64,000 nt of DNA, taken from Pelagibius sp964472095. GTDB lineage: Bacteria; Pseudomonadota; Alphaproteobacteria; Kiloniellales; Kiloniellaceae. The position numbers and the translations under genes were made by a program. The stretch is taken from the NCBI GenBank assembly GCA_964472095.1, contig CAYYIV010000017.1, positions 1-64,000 on the forward strand, read 5' to 3'. Of this stretch, positions 9,486 to 17,403 are shown piece by piece (the stretch's first letter is position 1; every line of letters starts with the position of its first letter). Under the pieces are notes generated by a model that was not told the origin of the DNA, searched no databases, and saw only the letters and a list, made by a program, of their open reading frames with translations.

Positions 9486-9890
9486 TCAGCCGGCGTTGGG
9501 ATCGTTGATGATGAGGATATCGCTGGCGCTGTAGACGGTCAGGCCACCCTCGAAGCTGTAGAAATGCAGGCCGGTCACGTCGACACCGGTGGCGGTGACA
9601 TGCGGGTCGGCGATACCGAAACCGGTGATGGTCTCGCGCGTGAGCAGATTGACCGAGACGTCCTCGCCCATGAAAAGCACGACTTCGCCATCGGAGTCCG
9701 GAAGCAGGTCGCCGAGCGGTAGAACGACGGAGTCTGAATCGGGATCGTCACCCGGCGACGGCGCACCAGGCTCGACGATGACCAGCGGCAACCTTTCAGT
9801 CTCGCCGCCCAGCACCAAGCCATGCTCCGCCGGCGTTTCCGCGCCGAACAGTGCCTGTCCCAGATCCACCAATGTCTTGTCGTTGCCCAT
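9486..9890 (-). CDS. Acidic hypothetical protein beside the secretion locus
   Basis: The 134-residue protein is acidic, has no signal peptide or membrane segment, and contains a Pro/Asp-rich linker (about residues 42-58). Its C-terminal half reads HVTATGVDVTGLHFYSFEGG then LTVYSASDILI, a beta-rich composition resembling surface or secreted proteins of type I systems. The ATG at 9888-9890 was chosen over an in-frame TTG three codons upstream. It lies downstream of the TolC gene on the same strand but beyond a strong terminator, so it has its own promoter. A role as a secreted accessory or small substrate is a guess from context only. Confidence 0.6.
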   Translation of the reverse strand: MGNDKTLVDLGQALFGAETPAEHGLVLGGETERLPLVIVEPGAPSPGDDPDSDSVVLPLGDLLPDSDGEVVLFMGEDVSVNLLTRETITGFGIADPHVTATGVDVTGLHFYSFEGGLTVYSASDILIINDPNAG

Positions 9891-10039
9891 AGCCGCCAAT
9901 AGGCCGGATTCCGGCCAGAAATTTCATTACTCGCGTATCAGGATAGAACGTTGCCCGAGAAAGAACAATATCCGTCAATCCAGGCCACAGGGGCCCTAGG
10001 ATCAAAAGCCGCAACTCAGCCCGACTTCGTCCATAAACT

Positions 10040-10059
10040 GAGAATCTGTATAGATTCTC
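10040..10059. promoter_or_regulatory. Perfect inverted repeat, operator-like
   Basis: GAGAATCT and AGATTCTC are exact reverse complements separated by GTAT. The element lies about 150 bp upstream of the acidic protein gene and is not followed by a T-run in either direction, so it looks more like a protein-binding site than a terminator. Confidence 0.4.
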
Positions 10060-10110
10060 TCGCGAAAGTTGTTCTGATCTGCTTAAGAGAGTACGCGCCG
10101 GCCTAGAACT

Positions 10111-10146
10111 GAAAAGAACGGCGCCCCACCAGGGGGACGCCGTTCT
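10111..10146 (-). terminator. Rho-independent terminator after the TolC gene
   Basis: Read on the minus strand, GAACGGCG pairs with CGCCGTTC (10116-10145), with additional C/G pairing inside the loop, and is followed by TTTTC. It lies about 50 bp beyond the TolC stop codon. Confidence 0.8.
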
Positions 10147-10196
10147 CAATGTCTACAAGGCCGTCGTTACCGACGGCCCGCTTGCAGCCTGGGCTC

Positions 10197-11570
10197 TTAG
10201 TCGTTCAAGCCGTCGATCCAGGACTTGTGCTCGACCACCGCCTGCGTCGGCGCGCTGACACCCATAGTCTGCAGGAGTACGCCGCCGACCGCGAGAATGC
10301 GGTAGGACGCAAGCTGCTCGTTGGTCTGGGCCGTGATCAGCTGCCCTTCGGACGTGAAGAGTTCGTTCTCCGCGTCGAGCACGTCCAGCAGGGTACGCTG
10401 TGCCACCTCGAACTGCTGCTCGTAGGCGCCCAGGGTCGAACGGTTGAAGTCGCGAGCGTCTTCCAATGCCTCGATGCTGTCGCGCGCGGCTTCCAGCTCG
10501 AACCAGGAGCGCCGCATTTCCTGCTGCGACTCAAGCACCGAACGATAGCGTCGGTTCTTGCTCTCGGTCAGGCGGAAGAGCGCTTCCTGGCGTGCCGCCC
10601 GGTCGATGCCACCGCGGAAGATGTTCCACCGCACCCGCAACATGAGCTGGTTGTTGAACTCGTACGTATCGAGTGAATCTTGGCCGTCGTTGTACTCGCT
10701 CTGGGCCTCCAGCGTGACGGCCGGATAGAACGGCACTTCGGACAGCTCGATCTCGGCCTCCGCAGTCCGCACGTCAGCCTCGAAGATCTTGGTGGTGGGG
10801 TTGTTGCGCACCGCCAGCTGAACCGCGTCATCGAGACCCCCGGGCAGCGTACCAGCCGGAAACTCCGGATAGCTCAGGTCGTTGCCGGGGAAGGAGCCGA
10901 CGATGCGGGTGAAGATCGCCTCGGCAACGCGCAGATCCTGAAGTGTCTCGACCAGCGTGTTACGGGCACGCGCCGCGCGAGCGTCGGTCTGATCGACGTC
11001 CGCAGCGCTGCCGCCACCACCTTCCAGGCGCTCACGCTGCGCACCCAGAACCTGGCCGTGGTAGCCGACATTGTCTTCGGCCAGGCGCACCAGATCGCGC
11101 TGACGAAGCACCTCGAGATAGGCTCCGATTGCATCAAGCGCCAGGACCTCGGAGTTTTCCATCACGCGGTTGGCGGCCGATTCGACGCGCGCCATTTCGC
11201 GCTCGACCGTGGCGCCTGCCTCGAAGCCGTCGAACAGCCGCTGCTGCAGCGTGATCGAGGACTCCCGACGGAAGGTCTCTTCGTAGTCGCCACCCGAAGC
11301 GCGAGAGGTCGAGTCGTTGTAGGCCGCAAGGCCGGCTCCTGCAGCCACGTCGATCTGCGGCAGGTAGAGGCCGCGGGCCTGACGCAGTTCCTGGTCGACA
11401 GCCTCTCGGTTGCTCGCCACGATACCGATGTCCGGATTGGTAGCGATCGCCTGCTGGACCGCTTCCTGCAGCGTCATGGCGTTAGCCGACAGCGCCAACG
11501 GGAACACCAAGGCGGATCCCAGAAGAACCGCTTTGAAATGAGTCATACGCATCTTGCGAGACCAGCACAT
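10197..11570 (-). CDS. TolC-family type I secretion outer-membrane channel
   Basis: The 457-residue precursor has a signal peptide (basic start, hydrophobic KAVLLGSALVFPLALSANA, cleavage after ANA) and then the outer-membrane efflux protein fold: LQEAVQQAIATNPDI, long coiled helices and the repeated half beginning DAVQLAVRNNPTTKIFEADV. It should form the trimeric outer-membrane duct used by the adjacent LapB/LapC-like exporter, equivalent to LapE. The ATG at 11568-11570 is chosen because GGGGGAAG stands 7 bp upstream; a longer frame to 11600 and shorter ATGs at 11552/11546 exist. It is divergent from the exporter operon, with a 969-bp gap. Confidence 0.9.
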   Translation of the reverse strand: MCWSRKMRMTHFKAVLLGSALVFPLALSANAMTLQEAVQQAIATNPDIGIVASNREAVDQELRQARGLYLPQIDVAAGAGLAAYNDSTSRASGGDYEETFRRESSITLQQRLFDGFEAGATVEREMARVESAANRVMENSEVLALDAIGAYLEVLRQRDLVRLAEDNVGYHGQVLGAQRERLEGGGGSAADVDQTDARAARARNTLVETLQDLRVAEAIFTRIVGSFPGNDLSYPEFPAGTLPGGLDDAVQLAVRNNPTTKIFEADVRTAEAEIELSEVPFYPAVTLEAQSEYNDGQDSLDTYEFNNQLMLRVRWNIFRGGIDRAARQEALFRLTESKNRRYRSVLESQQEMRRSWFELEAARDSIEALEDARDFNRSTLGAYEQQFEVAQRTLLDVLDAENELFTSEGQLITAQTNEQLASYRILAVGGVLLQTMGVSAPTQAVVEHKSWIDGLND

Positions 11571-12539
11571 GCTAGCTTCCCCCGACATAAAAACTTCCAT
11601 TCAATACCCCTCCCCCGTGTCGGGCCTTTAGCGTCCCCGAACCCGGACGATAAGGCGAACAAATCCAGAAATATGCGCGACTTGTACCCTGTTTATCATT
11701 TGGCTGTCAACGCGACCTCCCAAGGCAAAACAGGGTTAACAGGGCTCCGCCAAGCCAGGATGCCACACTGCGACAATTATGCCACAGTCGTTGACTTTAT
11801 TGTGTGGCGGATGGCGCTCGCGGCAGCCGCGCCCCGCTGGGTTTCATTGGGCCGCAACCAGCAAGCACCCAAAACGCCAGACGAAACGATCAAGGCTATC
11901 CCGTCGGACTAAGTCAGACTGACGGAGTCTGTCAAGTGCAACCGCTTGCTGTGCTTAGAAACGCCAGGGATTTTCTTGATAGCCAGCAAAAGTCGGCCGG
12001 ATCTATTTGGAACGACTACATTGAACCGAGCGCACGCGAAGGAAATACGCCCCTGTGAACGGCAGGGCTGCCCGCCGGCCGACCCCATTCAGCCACCCTC
12101 AACTTGTCTAGGCGTTGCCCTGACTGATGTGATAAATCACACAGCGAAAGGGGGGTGGGCTTGCCTAGCGTTGGTGCGAGGGGCAGCTGCCGCCGGATGA
12201 ACGTCCCCCTCGTACGCTGCGACCGACGGTCCGGACGGCCATCGGAAGCCCTGGGGCGAGGATCGGTGGGGGATATTAATCCTTTTCGAATGAAGTATCG
12301 CTAGATTTTTCAGGGTGATGCGCCCAGGCGTAGAGGTCATGGAACTCCGTCTTTTTTGCGAATTCGTAACAGTTCTGATGAACCCTGGACCCGGGAAATC
12401 TTAGGCCAGCATAGGCCAGCAGGTGTCGACGTGCTGCTGGCTGCGGCACAGCGCTACGGTTCGGGGCATGGGTGGCGGATCGCCCAACGAGGCCGCCGGC
12501 CCAAGTGAAGGCGCCGTTTTATAGAGGTAAAGGGATAGT
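11571..12539. other. 969-bp divergent regulatory region between TolC and ABC exporter genes
   Basis: No convincing coding sequence is seen here, and the short frames in it lack codon bias. The TolC-proximal part (11640-11810) is AT-richer. It contains an inverted repeat CCCTGTTT...AAACAGGG (11688-11695 and 11728-11735) and two TGCCACA copies near 11761 and 11780. The exporter-proximal part contains the palindrome at 12128-12141 and an AT-rich patch around 12275-12310. The exporter ATG at 12540 is preceded by AGAGGTAAAGGG. The length and symmetry elements suggest more regulation than a simple divergent promoter. Confidence 0.6.
12128..12141. promoter_or_regulatory. Perfect 14-bp palindrome, CRP/FNR-superfamily-like operator
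   Basis: TGTGATAAATCACA is a perfect palindrome. The half-site TGTGA is that of CRP, but the 4-bp spacing gives the 14-bp overall length of FNR/FixK boxes rather than the 16-bp CRP box. It lies about 400 bp upstream of the exporter ATG and 560 bp upstream of the TolC start. Which regulator binds, if any, cannot be read from the sequence. Confidence 0.4.
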
Positions 12540-14990
12540 ATGGCTGCCCGCGACGATACGACCGCCGTCAAGAAAGAATTCGGCACAGGGGACAAGTCTC
12601 GCAAGGAACCGGACCTTTCCCTCGGATCCGGGAGCAAGTCGGCGGGCGCCGATGTGGAAAGCAGGCGCCAGCCCGAACTGGGCAGGCCGCCGGCAAGGCA
12701 AGCGACTGAGGCCGGCGCCATGTCCGCCAACCTGGCGGACGACGATAGCCCCGACGAGACCGTGAACGGCGGCACCGCGATGGCCGGTAAGCCGAGCGCC
12801 GTATTGAGCCCGAGCGACGTCATCGAAAGCGTTCCCCAGGAAATCGGCTGGAACGTCATCCCCTCGATGGTCGACTTCGAAGATCCGCTCGTGCGCTGCC
12901 TGTCGCTCCTGGCCGGCCTGCTGCAGCGTCCGATCTCCGCCGAGGCCCTGAAGGCCGGACTGCCGCACGCCAACGAGGCCTTCACCCCGGAGCTCGCGGT
13001 GCGTGCCGCCGAGCGTGCCGGCCTTTCGGCCCGCGTCGTCCGCCGCCCGCACCTCTCCAGGATCCTGCCGGTTACCCTGCCCTGTATCCTGCTGCTGAAG
13101 AGCGGTACCTGCTGCGTGTTGCAGAACATCAGCGGCGGCCAAGCCGACGTCCTGCTGCCGGAAGCCGGCGGCACCTCCAAATCGGTCGCGGTAGCGGACC
13201 TGCAGAGCCAGTTCTCCGGCTATGCCATCTTCGCCCGCACCGAAGCCCGTTTCGACGAGCGCGCGCCGGACACCAAGCTGTCGGAGCCGCGCGCCTGGTT
13301 CTGGGGCACCCTCTGGCAGTTCTGGCCGATCTACAGCCACGTGCTGCTGGCGTCGATCCTGATCAACTGCTTCGCCATCGCCAGCCCGCTGTTCATCATG
13401 AACGTCTACGACCGCGTGGTGCCGAACCAGGCGATCGAGACGCTCTGGGTGCTCGCCGCCGGCGTGGTCACGGTGTTCGGCTTCGAATTCGTCATGCGCA
13501 ATCTGCGCACCTACTTCGTCGACGTCGCCGGCAAGAATGCCGACGTCATCATCGCCAGCCGCCTGCTGGAGCAGCTCATGGCGACGCGCCTGGATGCCAA
13601 GCCGGCCTCCACCGGCGCCATGGCGAACAACCTGCGCGAGTTCGAGTCGCTGCGCGAGTTCTTCACCTCGGGCACTCTGGTGGCGCTGGTCGATCTGCCG
13701 TTCATCTTCCTCTTCGTCGGCGTGATCTTCGTGGTGGCCGGACCGGTCGCCTTCGTGCCGCTCGCCATGGTGCCGCTGGTGATCATGGTCGGCCTCTTCC
13801 TGCAGTATCCGCTGCGCAGCGTGATCGAGAAGAGCCAGCGCGAGGCCAGCCAGAAGCACGCCCTGCTGGTCGAGACCATCGACGGCCTGGAAACCATCAA
13901 GGCGACCGCCGCCGAAGGTCGTGTGCAGAAGTCCTGGGAGCGCTTCGTCGGCCTCTCCGCCGCCTCGTCCGGCAAAGCCCGCTTCATCTCCGGCCTCGCC
14001 ACCACCTTCGCTCAGATTGCCATCCAGATGTCGACGGTGATCGTCATCGTCTATGGCGTCTACGAGATCTCCGCCGGCAACATCACCATGGGCGCCCTGA
14101 TCGCCGCCACCATCCTGACCGGCCGTGCGCTGGCGCCGCTGGGCGCGGTCGCCGCCATGCTGACCCGCCTGCAGCAGTCGCGCGTCGCCCTCAAGTCGCT
14201 CGACAACCTGATGAAGGCGCCGGTCGAGCGGGCCCTCAGCAAGAAGTTCCTGCATCGTCCCCGCCTCAGCGGCCAGATCGAGTTCAAGCAGGTCACCTTC
14301 AGCTACCCCGGCCAGGAGACCAGGGCGCTGGACGGCCTGTCGTTCAAGATCAAGCCAGGCGAGAGGGTCGGCATGCTGGGACGCATCGGTTCCGGCAAGA
14401 GCACCGTTGCGCGGATGCTGCTCGGGCTCTACGAACCCCTGGAAGGCGCGATCCTTTTTGACGGCACCGATATCCGCCAGGTCGACCCTGCCGATCTGCG
14501 CCGCAATATCGGCTACGTGTCGCAGGACAATTACCTCTTCTTCGGCTCGGTGCGCGACAACATCTGCTTCGGCGCGCCCCACATCGACGACGAGAGCATC
14601 CTGCGGGCTGCCTCGCTGGCCGGCGTCAGCGACTTCCTGCGCACCCATCCGCATGGCTTCGACCTCCAGGTCGGCGAGCGCGGCATGTCGCTTTCCGGCG
14701 GTCAGCGCCAATCCGTGGCTATCGCCCGCTCCATGCTGCTCGATCCACCGATCATCCTGCTCGACGAGCCGACCAGCCACATGGATAACTCCTCCGAGGC
14801 GGCATTCAAGAAGCGGCTGGAAGGGGCGCTGCAGGGCAAGACGCTGTTCCTGGTCACCCACCGCAGTTCGCTGCTGTCCCTGGTCGACCGCCTGTTGATC
14901 ATCGACAACGGCAAGATCGTCGCCGACGGGCCGAAAGACGAAGTGCTGAAGGCCCTGCGCCAGGGCCAGATCCGCGCCAGCAACGACTGA
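12540..14990 (+). CDS. Type I secretion ABC transporter, permease/ATPase (LapB-like)
   Basis: The 816-residue inner-membrane exporter drives one-step secretion of the adhesins. It has an unusually long charged, disordered N-terminus (residues 1-95), then a C39-like domain (about 100-235) without the catalytic cysteine motif, as in LapB/HlyB. A six-helix ABC membrane domain (about 250-560) and a nucleotide-binding domain follow. The latter carries Walker A GRIGSGKST (about 617-625), signature LSGGQRQ (about 720) and Walker B IILLDEPTSH (about 738). The ATG has AGGTAAAGGG upstream. The HlyD-type adaptor follows after 72 bp. That gap holds three GGAACC copies but no terminator. Confidence 0.93.
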   Translation: MAARDDTTAVKKEFGTGDKSRKEPDLSLGSGSKSAGADVESRRQPELGRPPARQATEAGAMSANLADDDSPDETVNGGTAMAGKPSAVLSPSDVIESVPQEIGWNVIPSMVDFEDPLVRCLSLLAGLLQRPISAEALKAGLPHANEAFTPELAVRAAERAGLSARVVRRPHLSRILPVTLPCILLLKSGTCCVLQNISGGQADVLLPEAGGTSKSVAVADLQSQFSGYAIFARTEARFDERAPDTKLSEPRAWFWGTLWQFWPIYSHVLLASILINCFAIASPLFIMNVYDRVVPNQAIETLWVLAAGVVTVFGFEFVMRNLRTYFVDVAGKNADVIIASRLLEQLMATRLDAKPASTGAMANNLREFESLREFFTSGTLVALVDLPFIFLFVGVIFVVAGPVAFVPLAMVPLVIMVGLFLQYPLRSVIEKSQREASQKHALLVETIDGLETIKATAAEGRVQKSWERFVGLSAASSGKARFISGLATTFAQIAIQMSTVIVIVYGVYEISAGNITMGALIAATILTGRALAPLGAVAAMLTRLQQSRVALKSLDNLMKAPVERALSKKFLHRPRLSGQIEFKQVTFSYPGQETRALDGLSFKIKPGERVGMLGRIGSGKSTVARMLLGLYEPLEGAILFDGTDIRQVDPADLRRNIGYVSQDNYLFFGSVRDNICFGAPHIDDESILRAASLAGVSDFLRTHPHGFDLQVGERGMSLSGGQRQSVAIARSMLLDPPIILLDEPTSHMDNSSEAAFKKRLEGALQGKTLFLVTHRSSLLSLVDRLLIIDNGKIVADGPKDEVLKALRQGQIRASND

Positions 14991-15062
14991 CAATCGGCAC
15001 CGTGGCGGCTGGCGGGCGCCGGAACCGGAACCGGAACCAGGTTTGACGAGGACCAGACAGAC

Positions 15063-16397
15063 ATGAGTTCACAAGGTGTTTTCGATCGCGACGATCTGGA
15101 TTTCATGCCGGACGTCCATGCCGCGACCCGGCACCGCGGTCGACGCTTCGCCTATATTCTGACGTTGCTCTCGATCACCTTTTTCGGCGTCATGGGCGTC
15201 TGGGCTCACTATGCGGTGCTCGACGAAGTCACCCGTGGCGAAGGCACCATCATCCCCTCCTCGCGCACGCAGATTATCCAGAATCTGGAAGGCGGCATCC
15301 TGGCCGAAATCCTGGTGCATGAAGGCGACATCGTCGAGCGGGGCGACGCGCTGGTGCGCATCGAGAATACGATCGCCCAGGCGAACCTGCAGGATGCGCG
15401 CTCCCAGTACCTCTCTCTGCTGGCGGCGGAAGCCCGCCTGCTGGCGCAGATCGAGGAGGACGAGGACGTCGTCTTTCCGGAAGCAGTGATGAACGAGGCC
15501 CCGGTCATCGCCGCCGACCAGCGGCGGCTGTTCAGCGCCCGCAAGCGCCAGCTGGTGGCGCAGATCTCCGTATTGCAGTCCCAGGCCCAGCAGCGCAAAC
15601 AGGAGATCGCGGAAATTGCCAGCCGGCAGCGCCAGCTGGAACAGAGCCTCGGCCTCGCACGCCAGGAGTTGGCGATCACCGCGCCACTGGTGCAGAAGGG
15701 CGTGATGCCGCGCATCGACCTTATCCGCATCGAGCGCCAGGTGGGCGACCTGGAAGGCGAGATCCGCACCATCCAGGCTGCTATTCCGCGCCTGCAGGCT
15801 GCCCAGCAGGAAGCCAACCAGCGCGTCGAGGAGATGCGGCTGACTGCACAGACAGAGGCATCCGACGAACTGAACAAGACCCGCGCCGAACTAAAGTCCA
15901 TTTCGCAGTCACTCTTCGCCGGCCAGGACCGGGTGACCCGCACGTCGGTAACCTCGCCGGTGCGCGGCACCGTCAAGGATCTGAAGGTAAACACCGTGGG
16001 CGGCGTCATCCAGCCGGGCGAAGACATCATGGAGATCGTCCCGCTGGGTGACAATCTGCTGATCGAGGCCCGCGTGCGTCCCGCCGACATCGCGTTCCTG
16101 CGCCCCGACCAGAAGGCGGTCATCAAGATTTCTGCCTACGACTTCTCGATCTACGGCGGCCTCACTGCCAAGCTCGAGCGTATCTCGGCCGACACCATCA
16201 AGGACGAGGAAGGCGAGAGCTTCTACCGCGTCTACCTGCGCACCGAGGAGAATTCACTTCACCATCGCGGCGAGACCCTGCCGATCATCCCCGGCATGAC
16301 TGTGACGGCGGAGATTCTGACCGGTGAGAAGTCGGTGCTCGACTACCTCCTGAAGCCGATCCTCAAGGCCAAGGACTCGGCGCTGCGGGAACGCTGA
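15063..16397 (+). CDS. HlyD-family periplasmic adaptor of type I secretion (LapC-like)
   Basis: The 444-residue membrane-fusion protein bridges the ABC exporter and the TolC channel. It has a short cytosolic N-terminus and one membrane helix (FAYILTLLSITFFGVMGVWA, about 28-47). The first half of the lipoyl domain includes IIQNLEGGILAEILVHEGD. A long coiled-coil hairpin spans about 115-290, followed by the second lipoyl half (TSPVRGTVKDLKVNTVGGVI) and a beta-barrel ending KSVLDYLLKPI, the classic HlyD C-terminus. The length is that of the family. It is transcribed with the ABC gene. 215 bp separate it from the LapG-like gene. Confidence 0.93.
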   Translation: MSSQGVFDRDDLDFMPDVHAATRHRGRRFAYILTLLSITFFGVMGVWAHYAVLDEVTRGEGTIIPSSRTQIIQNLEGGILAEILVHEGDIVERGDALVRIENTIAQANLQDARSQYLSLLAAEARLLAQIEEDEDVVFPEAVMNEAPVIAADQRRLFSARKRQLVAQISVLQSQAQQRKQEIAEIASRQRQLEQSLGLARQELAITAPLVQKGVMPRIDLIRIERQVGDLEGEIRTIQAAIPRLQAAQQEANQRVEEMRLTAQTEASDELNKTRAELKSISQSLFAGQDRVTRTSVTSPVRGTVKDLKVNTVGGVIQPGEDIMEIVPLGDNLLIEARVRPADIAFLRPDQKAVIKISAYDFSIYGGLTAKLERISADTIKDEEGESFYRVYLRTEENSLHHRGETLPIIPGMTVTAEILTGEKSVLDYLLKPILKAKDSALRER

Positions 16398-16642
16398 CGC
16401 CGGCGCCCCTTCTCCAGCTCCGCCTCGCTTTCGGCGTTAGCGGCCGCGACCCTCGCCGGCAGCGGCCGTTAACCATTCTGGCACGCGTGATCGCTGGGGT
16501 CGCCTGGCTTTGCGAGCACCCTGCCGCATCGCGCGTAAACCACCTTTGACAAGGCTCCATTAAGCCAAAAAGGCGATCCTCCTGGGATACCGGAAAAGCG
16601 GTTCAAAAGCCGTTGTTCCCTTTGCAGCAAGGAGCCCTTGCC

Positions 16643-17368
16643 TTGGACCGGCGCGCCTTTCTCCGCCATGGTGCAGTTTTCGCGGGCGCCGCGGCCGGCG
16701 GCATGCTGCTGCCTGCCTGGCGCCAGCAGGCGGCCGCTCAGACCCTGCAGGACTTCATGAAGTCGACCCGCGAGGCGGGACAGGGGCTTTTCGGTTCTAC
16801 GGAAATCGCTTCTGACAACCTCACCGGGCTGCCGCAGTGGACGCGGGTGCTCGCCAAGATGAAGACCGAAAGAAAACAGTTTCGCGCCTGCCTCGACAGC
16901 CAGGCCGCCTGCACGAACGCCGGACTCAAGTCATGGCGCGAAGTTTTCGCCGCGGCTCGGGGCAAGCCCGACCTGGAGAAGCTGAAGACCGCCAACGCCT
17001 ACTTCAACCGCTGGCCCTACAAGGTCGATCGCGAGATCTACGGCGTCAGCGAGTTCTGGGCCACGCCTCAGGAATTCATGAAGCGCTCGGGAGACTGCGA
17101 GGACTATTCGATCGCCAAGTTCTTTATCCTGCGCGATCTCGGCTTCGGCAACGAGCAGCTGCGAATCGTCATCCTGATGGACCGCATCCGCCGCATCGGC
17201 CATGCTGTGCTGGCGGTCTACGCCCTCGGCGACATCCTGATCCTCGACAGCCTCACGGACCTGATATTCTCCCACAAGAAGTATCGGCACTATGTACCGC
17301 AGTACTCGATGAACGAGACCACGCGCTGGGCTCATTTTTTCGACAAGAATCACACTGCTTTATTGTAA
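16643..17368 (+). CDS. lapG: LapG-type periplasmic cysteine protease (BTLCP), Tat-like signal
   Basis: This is a 241-residue bacterial transglutaminase-like cysteine proteinase. The Cys-His-Asp triad is visible as C152 in GDCEDYS, H187 in RIGHAVL and D202 in LILDSL; the acidic residues around C152 match the calcium site of LapG. In Pseudomonas, LapG cuts the N-terminus of the LapA adhesin at a double alanine and frees it from the surface. The N-terminus LDRRAFLRHGAVFAGAAAGG has a twin-arginine motif with hydrophobic stretch, suggesting Tat export. The start chosen is TTG 16643 because AAGGAG stands 9 bp upstream; the frame is open to a TTG at 16613. It is followed after 35 bp by the degenerate HD-GYP gene. 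Confidence 0.9.
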   Translation: MDRRAFLRHGAVFAGAAAGGMLLPAWRQQAAAQTLQDFMKSTREAGQGLFGSTEIASDNLTGLPQWTRVLAKMKTERKQFRACLDSQAACTNAGLKSWREVFAAARGKPDLEKLKTANAYFNRWPYKVDREIYGVSEFWATPQEFMKRSGDCEDYSIAKFFILRDLGFGNEQLRIVILMDRIRRIGHAVLAVYALGDILILDSLTDLIFSHKKYRHYVPQYSMNETTRWAHFFDKNHTALL

Positions 17369-17403
17369 ACAATCGTTAATGCGTTCTATGGGATAACGGC
17401 GAG

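Larger units (their letters stand above)
9891..10196. other. Intergenic region between the TolC gene and the acidic protein gene
   Basis: This stretch of about 300 bp contains the TolC-gene terminator (10111-10146) and a perfect 8+8 bp inverted repeat (10040-10059). The AT-richer part between them presumably holds the promoter of the 9486-9890 gene. No ORF of convincing composition was seen. Confidence 0.6.

Noticed and set aside
12128..12141. Reading the palindrome as a canonical CRP box
   Set aside because: CRP boxes have 6 bp between TGTGA and TCACA; here there are 4. It is kept only as a superfamily-like operator.
11804..12200. Two 84-codon frames in the divergent TolC/exporter spacer
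   Set aside because: They overlap each other, lack ribosome binding sites and have low-complexity, non-protein-like composition.
12519..14993. 824-codon minus-strand frame opposite the ABC exporter
   Set aside because: It is the antisense shadow of a gene with complete Walker and signature motifs.
16469..16476. TTAACCAT, matching a CtrA half-site, upstream of lapG (another near 49137)
   Set aside because: Single half-sites are frequent in AT-richer spacers of alphaproteobacteria. No paired TTAA-N7-TTAA site was seen at a promoter-like position.
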